Shown piece by piece: positions 1-11,010 of a DNA stretch of 64,000 nt. The notes beneath the pieces were generated by a model. The model did not search any database and had not been told where the DNA came from. It saw nothing but the letters and a program-made list of their open reading frames with translations. A program made the translations under genes and the position numbers. The stretch is from assembly GCF_051014445.1 (NCBI RefSeq), contig NW_027488369.1:13100001-13164000 (forward strand). The letters run 5' to 3'. This DNA is from Colletes latitarsis (lineage: Eukaryota > Arthropoda > Insecta > Hymenoptera > Colletidae). Each line of letters opens with the position of its first letter. Position 1 is the first letter of the stretch.

Positions 1-133
1 AATATTTTAGAGGATAGCGCCGGTTATGTCTCGGTTAGGTCTGGTATTTGCAATCATCTGGCTCGTACTTTCCCATTTTTCGCATACTTGTTAGCCAGAT
101 CATGGCCTTTTTCTGGTTTGGATCACGTAGTAA

Positions 134-145
134 TGTGGTACCACA
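134..145. other. 12-bp perfect palindrome TGTGGTACCACA (representative)
   Basis: TGTGGTACCACA equals its own reverse complement. It occurs in the large class of monomers with ATGTGGTACCACACTG, and its GGTACC core is retained in the ATGCGGTACCACACCG class. A twofold-symmetric site at a fixed place in so many units could bind a dimeric protein or extrude a small cruciform, but the sequence alone does not show that it does either. Confidence 0.85.
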
Positions 146-664
146 CTGAAACAGTCAATAGAAGCTGGTTCCGATAAGTATTTTAGAGGATAACGCTGGT
201 TATGTCAGGGTTAGTTCTGGTATTTGCAATCATCTGGATCATATATTCGTATTTTTCGCATACTTGCTGGCCAGATCCTGGGCTTTTTCTGGTTTGGATC
301 ACGTAGTATTGTGGCTCCACACCGAAACAGTCAATTAAACCTGGTTGCGATTAATATTTTAGAGGATAACGCCGGTTATGTCTCGGGTAGGTCTGGGATT
401 TGCCCACATCTGGCTCGTACTTTCGCTTTTTTCTTATTCTTGTTGGCCAGATCCTGGCCTCTTTCTGGTTTGGATCACGTAGTAATGCGGAACAACACCG
501 AAACAGTCAATTAAACCTGGTTGCGATAAATATTTTAGAGGATAACGCTGGTTATGTCTCGGTTAGGTCTGGGATTTGCCCCCATCTGGCTCGTACTTTC
601 GCGTTTTTCTCATAGTTGTTGGCCAGATCCTGGGTTTTTTCTGGTTTGGATCACGTAGTAATGT

Positions 665-700
665 GGTACCACACTGTCAATAAAAGCTGGTTCCGCTTAG
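665..700 (+). other. 6-bp-deleted subfamily marker (first of ~20)
   Basis: At 671-685 the sequence reads ACACTGTCAATAAAA where other units read ACACTGAAACAGTCAAT, a loss of 6 bp. Further copies occur near 2.60, 5.41, 8.58, 14.01, 14.88, 15.75, 16.10, 29.09, 29.43, 43.69, 44.21, 45.96, 46.84, 52.99, 59.14, 60.35, 61.75, 62.09 and 62.61 kb. Almost all are followed by GCTTAG where other subfamilies have GATTAG or GATTAAT, so the deletion and the flanking bases travel together and probably had one origin. Confidence 0.9.
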
Positions 701-966
701 TATTTTAGAGGATAACGCTGGTTATGCCTGGGATTGTTCTGGTATTTGCAATCATCTGGCTCATACGTTCGCGTTTTTCGCACACTTGTTGGCCAGACCC
801 TGGACCTTTTCTGGTTTGGATCACGTAGTAATGTGGTACCACACTGAAACAGTCAATAGAAGCTGGTTCCGATAAGTATTTTAGAGGATAACGCTGGTTA
901 TGTCTGTGTTAGTTCTGGTATTTGCAATCATCTGGCTCATACTTTCGCATTTTTCGCATACTTGTT

Positions 967-981
967 GGCCAGATCCTGGCC
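967..981. other. Short inverted repeat GGCCAG-ATC-CTGGCC (representative)
   Basis: Six-base arms GGCCAG and CTGGCC flank a 3-base centre ATC. The symmetry is present in monomers that read GATCCTGGCC and is broken in those that read GATCCTGGG. It lies about 45 bp upstream of the GGTACC palindrome, so many monomers carry two dyads. Confidence 0.85.
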
Positions 982-1874
982 TTTTTCAGGCTTCGATCCC
1001 GTAGTAATGTGGTTCCACACCGAAACAGTCAATTAAACCTGGTTGCGATTAATATTTTAGAGGATAACGCCGGTTACGTCTCGGTTAGGTCTGGTATTTG
1101 CCCTCAACTGGCTCGTACTTTCGCAGTTTTCGCATACTTGTTGGCCACATACTGGCCTTCTTCTGGCTTGGACCACGTAGTGAAGTGGTACCACACTGAA
1201 ACTGTCAATTAAACTTTGTTGCGATTAATATTTTAGAGGATAGCGCCGGTTATGTCTCGGTTAGGTCTGGGATTTGCCCTCATCTGGATCGTACTTTCGC
1301 ATTTTTCGTATACTTGTTGGCCAGATCCTGGGTTTTTACTGGTTTGGATCCCGCAGTAATGTGGTTCCACAACGAAACAGCCAATTAAACCTGGTTGCGA
1401 TTAATATTTTAGCGGATAACGCCTGTTATGTCTGGGTTAGGTCTGGGATTTTCCCTGATGTGGCTCGTACTTTCGCGTTTCTCGCATTCTTGTTGGCCCG
1501 ATCCTGGGATTTTTCTGGTTTGGATCACGTAGTAATGTGGTACCACACTGAAACAGTCAATTAAACCTGGTTACGATTAATATTTTAGAGGATAACGCTG
1601 GTTATGCCTGGGATAGTTCTGGTATTTGCAATCATCTGGCTCATACTTTCGCGTTTTTCTCATAGTTGTTGGCCAGATCCTGGGTTTTTTCTGGTTTGGA
1701 TCCCGTAGTAATGTGGTTCCACACGGAAACAGTCATTAAAAGCATGTTCCGATTCGTATTTTAGAGGATGACGCAGGTTATGTCAGGCATAGTTCTGGTA
1801 TTTGCAATCATCTCGCTCATACTTTCGCATTTTTCGCATACTTGTTGGCCAGATCATGGCCTTTTTCTGGTTTG

Positions 1875-1900
1875 GATCATCGTAGCAATGCGGTACCACA
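1875..1900 (+). other. 1-bp-insertion subfamily marker GGATCATCGTAGCA
   Basis: GGATCATCGTAGCAATGCGG replaces GGATCACGTAGTAATGCGG, adding one base and making a 177-bp unit. It is almost always followed by CAATTATACC or CAATTACACC. Copies occur, for example, near 3.81, 5.04, 6.44, 8.21, 9.79, 17.48, 19.77, 21.87, 23.46, 25.57, 27.33, 30.29, 37.68, 40.15, 42.26, 47.87, 48.93, 49.80, 54.89, 55.43, 56.48, 57.19 and 62.94 kb. The extra base changes reading frame, which accounts for many of the longest accidental open frames. Confidence 0.9.
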
Positions 1901-2395
1901 CCGAAACAGTCAATTATACCTGGTTGCGATTAATATTTTAGAGGATAACGCTGGTTATGTCAGGGTTAGTTCTGGTATTTGCAATCATCTGGATCGTACT
2001 TTCGCATTTTTCGTATACTTGTTGGCCAGATCCTGGGTTTTTTCTGGTTTGGATCCCGTAGTAATGTGGTTCCACAACGAAACAGTCAATTACACCTGGT
2101 TGAGATTAATATTTTAGAGGATAACACCGGTTATGTCTCGGGTAGGTCTGGGATTTGTCCTCATCTGGCTCGGACTTTCCCATTTTTCGCATACTTGTTG
2201 GCCAGACCCTGGCCCTTTTCTGGTTTGGATCACGTAGTAATGTGGTACCACACTGAAGCAGTCAATAGAAGCTGGTTCCGATAAGTATTTTGGAGGATAA
2301 CGCTGGTTATGTCAGGGTTAGTTCTGGTATTTGCAATCATCTGGATCATATATTCGTATTTTTCGCATACTTGCTGGCCAGATTCTGGGCTTTTT

Positions 2396-4242
2396 CTGGT
2401 TTGGATCACGTAGTAATGCGGTACAACTCCGAAACAGTCAATTAAACCTGGTTGCGATAAATATTTTAGAGGATAACGCTGGTTATGTCTCGGTTAGGTC
2501 TGGGATTTGCCCCCATCTGGCTCGTACTTTCGCGTTTTTCTCATAGTTGTTGGCCAGATCCTGGGTTTTTTCTGGTTTGGATCACGTAGTAATGTGGTAC
2601 CACACTGTCAATAAAAGCTGGTTCCGCTTAGTATTTTAGAGGATAACGCTGGTTATGCCTGGGATTGTTCTGGTATTTGCAATCATCTGGCTCATACGTT
2701 CGCGTTTTTCGCACACTTGTTGGCCAGACCCTGGACCTTTTCTGGTTTGGATCACGTAGTAATGTGGTACCACACTGAAACAGTCAATAGAAGCTGGTTC
2801 CGATAAGTATTTTAGAGGATAACGCTGGTTATGTCTGTGTTAGTTCTGGTATTTGCAATCATCTGGCTCATACTTTCGCATTTTTCGCATACTTGTTGGC
2901 CAGATCCTGGCCTTTTTCAGGCTTCGATCCCGTAGTAATGTGGTTCCACACCGAAACAGTCAATTAAACCTGGTTGCGATTAATATTTTAGAGGATAACG
3001 CCGGTTACGTCTCGGTTAGGTCTGGTATTTGCCCTCAACTGGCTCGTACTTTCGCAGTTTTCGCATACTTGTTGGCCACATACTGGCCTTCTTCTGGCTT
3101 GGACCACGTAGTGAAGTGGTACCACACTGAAACTGTCAATTAAACTTTGTTGCGATTAATATTTTAGAGGATAGCGCCGGTTATGTCTCGGTTAGGTCTG
3201 GGATTTGCCCTCATCTGGATCGTACTTTCGCATTTTTCGTATACTTGTTGGCCAGATCCTGGGTTTTTACTGGTTTGGATCCCGCAGTAATGTGGTTCCA
3301 CAACGAAACAGCCAATTAAACCTGGTTGCGATTAATATTTTAGCGGATAACGCCTGTTATGTCTGGGTTAGGTCTGGGATTTTCCCTGATGTGGCTCGTA
3401 CTTTCGCGTTTCTCGCATTCTTGTTGGCCCGATCCTGGGATTTTTCTGGTTTGGATCACGTAGTAATGTGGTACCACACTGAAACAGTCAATTAAACCTG
3501 GTTACGATTAATATTTTAGAGGATAACGCTGGTTATGCCTGGGATAGTTCTGGTATTTGCAATCATCTGGCTCATACTTTCGCGTTTTTCTCATAGTTGT
3601 TGGCCAGATCCTGGGTTTTTTCTGGTTTGGATCCCGTAGTAATGTGGTTCCACACGGAAACAGTCATTAAAAGCATGTTCCGATTCGTATTTTAGAGGAT
3701 GACGCAGGTTATGTCAGGCATAGTTCTGGTATTTGCAATCATCTCGCTCATACTTTCGCATTTTTCGCATACTTGTTGGCCAGATCATGGCCTTTTTCTG
3801 GTTTGGATCATCGTAGCAATGCGGTACCACACCGAAACAGTCAATTATACCTGGTTGCGATTAATATTTTAGAGGATAACGCTGGTTATGTCAGGGTTAG
3901 TTCTGGTATTTGCAATCATCTGGCTCATACTTTCGCATTTTTCGCATACTTGTTGGCCAGATCCTGGGTTTTTTCTGGTTTGGATCCCGTAGTAATGTGG
4001 TTCCACAACGAAACAGTCAATTACACCTGGTTGAGATTAATATTTTAGAGGATAACACCGGTTATGTCTCGGGTAGGTCTGGGATTTGTCCTCATCTGGC
4101 TCGGACTTTCCCATTTTTCGCATACTTGTTGGCCAGACCCTGGCCCTTTTCTGGTTTGGATCACGTAGTAATGTGGTACCACACTGAAGCAGTCAATAGA
4201 AGCTGGTTCCGATAAGTATTTTAGAGGATAACGCTGGTTATG
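2396..4242 (+). repeat. Higher-order block A, copy 2
   Basis: This is the downstream partner of 465-2311 at offset 1931 bp. Parts of it recur again: about 2296-3280 reappears at 5108-6092 and about 3655-4690 at 6291-7326. The partial third copy between 5108 and 7326 is broken up near 6.09-6.29 kb, where monomers in a different order replace those of this copy. Confidence 0.83.
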
Positions 4243-7200
4243 TCTGGGTGAGATCTGGTATTTGCAATCATCTGGCTCGTACTTTCGCGTTTTTCGCATA
4301 CTTGTTGGCCAGATCCTGGCCTTTTTCAGGCTTGGATCCCGTAGTAATGTGGTTCCACACCGAAACAGTCAATTAAACCTGGTTGCGATTAATATTTTAG
4401 AGGATAACGCCGGTTATGTCTCGGTTAGGTCTGGTATTTGCCCTCAACTGGCTCGTACTTTCGCAGTTTTCGCATACTTGTTGGCCACATACTGGCCTTC
4501 TTCTGGCTTGGACCACGTAGTGAAGTGGTACCACACTGAAACTGTCAATTAAACTTGGTTGCGATTAATATTTTAGAGGATAGCGCCGATTATGTCTCGG
4601 TTAGGTCTGTGATTTGCCCTCATCTGGATCGTACTTTCGCATTTTTCGTATACTTGTTGGCCAGATCCTGGGTTTTTTCTGGTTTGGATCACGTAGTATT
4701 GTGGCTCCACACCGAAACAGTCAATTAAACCTGGTTGCGATAAATATTTTAGAGTGTAACGCTGGTTATGTCTCGGTTAGGTCTGGGATTTGCCCCCATC
4801 TGGCTCGTACTTTCGCGTTTTTCTCATAGTTGTTGGCCAGATTCTGGGTTTTTTCTGGTTTGGATCCCGTAGTAATGTGGTTCCACAACGAAACAGTCAA
4901 TTAAACCTGGTTGAGATTAATATTTTAGAGGATAACGCCGGTTATGTCTCGGGTAGGTCTGGGATTTGTCCTCATCTGGCTCGTACTTTCACGTTTTTCG
5001 CATACTTGTTGGCCAGATCATGGCCTTTTTCCGGTTTGGATCATCGTAGCAATGCGGCACCACACCGAAAGAGTCAATTATACCTGGTTGCGATTAATAT
5101 TTTAGAGGATAACGCTGGTTATGTCAGGGTTAGTTCTGGTATTTGCAATCATCTGGATCATATATTCGTATTTTTCGCATACTTGCTGGCCAGATTCTGG
5201 GCATTTTCTGGTTTGGATCACGTAGTAATGCGGTACAACTCCGAAACAGTCAATTAAACCTGGTTGCGATAAATATTTTAGAGGATAACGCTGGTTATGT
5301 CTCGGTTAGGTCTGGGATTTGCCCCCATCTGGCTCGTACTTTCGCGTTTTTCTCATAGTTGTTGGCCAGATCCTGGGTTTTTTCTGGTTTGGATCACGTA
5401 GTAATGTGGTACCACACTGTCAATAAAAGCTGGTTCCGCTTAGTATTTTAGAGGATAACGCTGGTTATGCCTGGGATTGTTCTGGTATTTGCAATCATCT
5501 GGCTCATACGTTCGCGTTTTTCGCACACTTGTTGGCCAGACCCTGGACCTTTTCTGGTTTGGATCACGTAGTAATGTGGTACCACACTGAAACAGTCAAT
5601 AGAAGCTGGTTCCGATAAGTATTTTAGAGGATAACGCTGGTTATGTCTGTGTTAGTTCTGGTATTTGCAATCATCTGGCTCATACTTTCGCATTTTTCGC
5701 ATACTTGTTGGCCAGATCCTGGCCTTTTTCAGGCTTCGATCCCGTAGTAATGTGGTTCCACACCGAAACAGTCAATTAAACCTGGTTGCGATTAATATTT
5801 TAGAGGATAACGCCGGTTATGTCTCGGTTAGGTCTGGTATTTGCCCTCAACTGGCTCGTACTTTCGCAGTTTTCGCATACTTGTTGGCCACATACTGGCC
5901 TTCTTCTGGCTTGGACCACGTAGTGAAGTGGTACCACACTGAAACTGTCAATTAAACTTTGTTGCGATTAATATTTTAGAGGATAGAGCCGGTTATGTCT
6001 CGGTTAGGTCTGGGATTTGCCCTCATCTGGATCGTACTTTCGCATTTTTCGTATACTTGTTGGCCAGATCCTGGGTTTTTTCTGGTTTGGATCACGTAGT
6101 AATGTGGTACCACACTGAAACAGTCAATTAAACCTGGTTACGATTAATATTTTAGAGGATAACGCCGGTTATGTCTGGGTTAGGTCTGGGATTTTCCCTG
6201 ATGTGGCTCGTACTTTCGCGTTTCTCGCATTCTTGTTGGCCCGATCCTGGGATTTTTCTGGTTTGGATCTCGTAGTAATGTGTTAGCACACTGAAACAGT
6301 CATTAAAAGCATGTTCCGATTCGTATTTTAGAGGATGACGCAGGTTATGTCAGGCATAGTTCTGGTATTTGCAATCATCTCGCTCATACTTTCGCATTTT
6401 TCGCATACTTGTTGGCCAGATCATGGCCTTTTTCTGGTTTGGATCATCGTAGCAATGCGGTACCACACCGAATCAGTCAATTATACCTGGTTGCGATTAA
6501 TATTTTAGAGGATAACGCTGGTTATGTCAGGGTTAGTTCTGGTATTTGCAATCATCTGGCTCATACTTTCGCATTTTTCGCATACTTGTTGGCCAGATCC
6601 TGGGTTTTTTCTGGTTTGGATCCCGTAGTAATGTGGTTCCACAACGAAACAGTCAATTACACCTGGTTGAGATTAATATTTTAGAGGATAACACCGGTTA
6701 TGTCTCGGGTAGGTCTGGGATTTGTCCTCATCTGGCTCGGACTTTCCCATTTTTCGCATACTTGTTGGCCAGACCCTGGCCCTTTTCTGGTTTGGATCAC
6801 GTAGTAATGTGGTACCACACTGAAGCAGTCAATAGAAGCTGGTTCCGATAAGTATTTTAGAGGATAACGCTGGTTATGTCTGGGTGAGATCTGGTATTTG
6901 CAATCATCTGGCTCGTACTTTCGCGTTTTTCGCATACTTGTTGGCCAGATCCTGGCCTTTTTCAGGCTTGGATCCCGTAGTAATGTGGTTCCACACCGAA
7001 ACAGTCAATTAAACCTGGTTGCGATTAATATTTTAGAGGATAACGCCGGTTATGTCTCGGTTAGGTCTGGTATTTGCCCTCAACTGGCTCGTACTTTCGC
7101 AGTTTTCGCATACTTGTTGGCCACATACTGGCCTTCTTCTGCCTTGGACCACGTAGTGAAGTGGTACCACACTGAAACTGTCAATTAAACTTGGTTGCGA

Positions 7201-10200
7201 TTAATATTTTAGAGGATAGCGCCGATTATGTCTCGGATAGGTCTGTGATTTGCCCTCATCTGGATCGTACTTTCGCATTTTTCGTATACTTGTTGGCCAG
7301 ATCCTGGGTTTTTTCTGGTTTGGATCCCGCAGTAATGTGGTTCCACAACGAAACAGCCAATTAAACCTGGTTGAGATTAATATTTTGGAGGATAACGCCG
7401 GTTATGTCTCGGGTAGGTCTGGGATTTGTCCTCATCTGGCTCGTACTTTCGCGTTTTTCGCATACTTGTTAGCCAGATCATGGCCTTTTTCTGGTTTGGA
7501 TCACGTAGTAATGTGGTACCACACTGAAACAGTCAATAGAAGCTGGTTCCGATAAGTATTTTAGAGGATAACGCTGGTTATGTCAGGGTTAGTTCTGGTA
7601 TTTGCAATCATCTGGATCATATATTCGTATTTTTCGCATACTTGCTGGCCAGATCCTGGGCTTTTTCTGGTTTGGATCACGTAGTATTGTGGTTCCACAC
7701 CGAAACAGTCAATTAAACCTGGTTGCGATTAATATTTTAGAGGATAACGCCGGTTATGTCTCGGGTAGGTCTGGGATTTGCCCACATCTGGCTCGTACTT
7801 TCGCTTTTTTCTTATTCTTGTTGGCCAGATCCTGGCCTCTTTCTGGTTTGGATCACGTAGTAATGCGGAACAACACCGAAACAGTCAATTAAACCTGGTT
7901 GCGATAAATATTTTAGAGTGTAGCGCTGGTTATGTCTCGGTTAGGTCTGGGATTTGCCCCCATCTGGCTCGTACTTTCGCGTTTTTCTCATAGTTGTTGG
8001 CCAGATTCTGGGTTTTTTCTGGTTTGGATCCCGTAGTAATGTGGTTCCACAACGAAACAGTCAATTAAACCTGGTTGAGATTAATATTTTAGAGGATAAC
8101 GCCGGTTATGTCTCGGGTAGGTCTGGGATTTGTCCTCATCTGGCTCGTACTTTCACGTTTTTCGCATACTTGTTGGCCAGATCATGGCCTTTTTCTGGTT
8201 TGGATCATCGTAGCAATGCGGCACCACACCGAAACAGTCAATTATACCTGGTTGCGATTAATATTTTAGAGGATAACGCTGGTTATGTCAGGGTTAGTTC
8301 TGGTATTTGCAATCATCTGGATCATATATTCGTATTTTTCGCATACTTGCTGGCCAGATTCTGGGCTTTTTCTGGTTTGGATCACGTAGTAATGCGGTAC
8401 AACTCCGAAACAGTCAATTAAACCTGGTTGCGATAAATATTTTAGAGGATAACGCTGGTTATGTCTCGGTTAGGTCTGGGATTTGCCCCCATCTGGCTCG
8501 TACTTTCGCGTTTTTCTCATAGTTGTTGGCCAGATCCTGGGTTTTTTCTGGTTTGGATCACGTAGTAATGTGGTACCACACTGTCAATAAAAGCAGGTTC
8601 CGCTTAGTATTTTAGAGGATAACGCTGGTTATGCCTGGGATTGTTCTGGTATTTGCAATCATCTGGCTCATACGTTCGCGTTTTTCGCACACTTGTTGGC
8701 CAGACCCTGGACCTTTTCTGGTTTGGATCACGTAGTAATGTGGTACCACACTGAAACAGTCAATAGAAGCTGGTTCCGATAAGTATTTTAGAGGATAACG
8801 CTGGTTATGTCTGTGTTAGTTCTGGTATTTGCAATCATCTGGCTCATACTTTCGCATTTTTCGCATACTTGTTGGCCAGATCCTAGGTTTTTTCTGGTTT
8901 GGATCCCGTAGTAATGTGGTTCCACAACGAAACAGTCAATTACACCTGGTTGAGATTAATATTTTAGAGGATAACACCGGTTATGTCTCGGGTAGGTCTG
9001 GGATTTGTCCTCATCTGGCTCGGACTTTCCCATTTTTCGCATACTTGTTGGCCAGACCCTGGCCCTTTTCTGGTTTTGATCATGTAGTAATGTGGTACCA
9101 CACTGAAACAGTCAATAGAAGCTGGTTCCGATAAGTATTTTAGAGGATAACGCTGGTTATGTCTGGGTGAGATCTGGTATTTGCATTCATCTGGCTCGTA
9201 CTTTCGCGTTTTTCGCATACTTGTTGGCCAGATCCTGGCCTTTTTCAGGCTTGGATCCCGTAGTAATGTGGTTCCACACCGAAACAGTCAATTAAACCTG
9301 GTTGCGATTAATATTTTAGAGGATAGCGCCGGTTATGTCTCGGTTAGGTCTGGGATTTGCCCTCATCTGGATCGTACTTTCGCATTTTTCGTATACTTGT
9401 TGGCCAGATCCTGGGTTTTTTCTGGTTTGGATCCCGCAGTAATGTGGTTCCACAACGAAACAGCCAATTAAACCTGGTTGCGATTAATATTTTAGCGGAT
9501 AACGCCGGTTATGTCTGGGTTAGGTCTGGGATTTTCCCTGATGTGGCTCGTACTTTCGCGTTTCTCGCATTCTTGTTGGCCCGATCCTGGGATTTTTCTG
9601 GTTTGGATCTCGTAGTAATGTGTTAGCACTCTGAAACAGTCATTAAAAGCATGTTCCGATTCGTATTTTAGAGGATAACGCAGGTTATGTCAGGCATAGC
9701 TCTGGTATTTGCAATCATCTCGCTCATACTTTCGCATTTTTCGCATACATGTTGGCCAGATCCTGGGCTTTTTCTGGTTTGGATCATCGTAGCAATGCGG
9801 TACCACACCGAAACAGTCAATTATACCTGGTTGCGATTAATATTTTAGAGGATAACGCTGGTTATGTCAGGGTTAGTTCTGGTATTTGTAACCATCTGGA
9901 TCATATATTCGTATTTTTCTCATCCTTGTTGGCCAGATCCTGGCCTTTCTCTGGTTTGGATCCCGTAGTAATGTGGTTCCACAACGAAACAGTCAATTAA
10001 ACCTGGTTGAGATAAATATTTTAGAGGATAACGCCGGTTATGTCTCGGGTAGGTCTGGGATTTGTCCTCATCTGGCTCGTACTTTCACGTTTTTCGCAAA
10101 CTTGTTGGCCAGATCATGGCCTTTTTCTGGTTTGGATCACGTAGTAATGTGGTTCCACACTGAAACAGTCAATTAAACCTGGTTGCGATTAATATTTTAG

Positions 10201-10984
10201 AGGATAACGCTGGTTATGCCTGGGATTGTTCTGGTATTTGCAATCATCTGGCTCATACGTTCGCGTTTTTCGCACACTTGTTTGGTCAGACCCTGGCCCT
10301 TTTCTGGTTTGGATCCCGTAGTAATGAGGTTCCACACCGAAACAGTCAATTAAACTGGTTGCGATTAATATTTTAGAGGATAACGCTGGTTATGTCTCGG
10401 GTAGGTCTGGTATTTGCCCTCATCTCGCTCGTACTTTCGCGTTTTTCGCATACTTGTTGGCCAGATCTTGGCCTTTTTCTGGTTTGGGTCACGTAGTAAT
10501 GTTGTACCACACTGAAATAGTCAATAGAATCTGGTTCCGATTAGTATTTTAGAGGATAACGCTGGTTATGTCTGTGTTAGCTCTGGTATTTGCTATCATC
10601 TGGCACATACTTTCGCGTTTTTCGCATACTCGTTGGCCAGATCCTGGGCTTTTTCTGGTTTGGATCACGTAGTAATGTGGTACCACACTGAAGCAGTCAA
10701 TTAAACCTGGTTCAGATTAGTATGTTAGAGGATAGCGCTGGTTATGTCTGGGTGAGTTCTGGTATTTGCAATCATCTGGCTCGTACTTTCGCGTTTTTCG
10801 CATACTTGTTGGCCAGATCCTGGCCTTTTTCAGGCTTCGATCCCGTATTAATGTGGTTCCACACCGAAACAGTCAATTAAACCTGGTTGCGATTAATATT
10901 TTAGAGGATAACGCTGGTTATGTCTTGGTTAGGTCTGGTATTTGCCTTCAACTGGCTCGTACTTTCGCAGTTTTCGCATACTTG

Positions 10985-11010
10985 TTGTCCACATACTTCT
11001 TCTGGCTTGG
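10985..11010 (+). other. Monomer with private 6-bp deletion
   Basis: The sequence reads CCACATACTTCTTCTGGC where sister units read CCACATACTGGCCTTCTTC. Loss of six bases removes the right arm of the local GGCC pair. I saw this exact lesion only here. Confidence 0.85.

Larger units (their letters stand above)
465..2311 (+). repeat. Higher-order block A, copy 1 (~10.5 monomers)
   Basis: This stretch is nearly identical to 2396-4242 at a constant offset of 1931 bp, which is 11 monomers less 5 bp. Both copies carry the same order of marker monomers, including the CACACTGTCAATAAAAG deletion unit, the CCACATACTGGCC unit, the TGATGTGGCTCG unit and the GATGACGCAGG unit. The one clear patch of difference is near 1991-2020: this copy has CTGGATCGTAC and TCGTATAC, while the other has CTGGCTCATAC and TCGCATAC. 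That looks like a short conversion tract. Confidence 0.85.
1..9700 (+). repeat. Satellite domain I: mosaic of 10- to 18-monomer higher-order blocks
   Basis: This domain consists of blocks reused at several offsets. By eye: about 76-625 matches 7454-8003 (offset 7378); about 465-2311 matches 2396-4242 (1931); about 2296-3280 matches 5108-6092 (2812); about 3655-4690 matches 6291-7326 (2636); about 4710-5715 matches 7874-8879 (3164). Each offset is a whole number of monomers less a few bases lost to small deletions. Marker variants that return in each block include TCATATATTCGTATTTTTC, TTTTTCTCATAGTTGTTGG, CCACATACTGGCCTTC and GAGGATGACGCAGG. No single repeat length explains the whole domain, so it is a reshuffled higher-order repeat rather than a clean one. 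Confidence 0.8.

Noticed and set aside
224..514. Recurring 96-codon frames starting MQSSGSYFR or MPSSGSYFR on the plus strand
   Set aside because: These are the satellite itself read across about 1.65 monomers. Monomer length (176) is not a multiple of three, so the frame changes each unit. Frameshifting indels are tolerated freely, showing no selection for coding.
1340..1356. Promoter or terminator signals suggested by T-runs and AATATTTTAG
   Set aside because: These are fixed parts of every monomer, with no adjacent gene; nothing distinguishes any copy as regulatory.
4045..4299. Recurring 84-codon minus-strand frames starting MRKTRKYEPD
   Set aside because: They are the antisense of the same monomers, vary with every substitution, and have no independent support.
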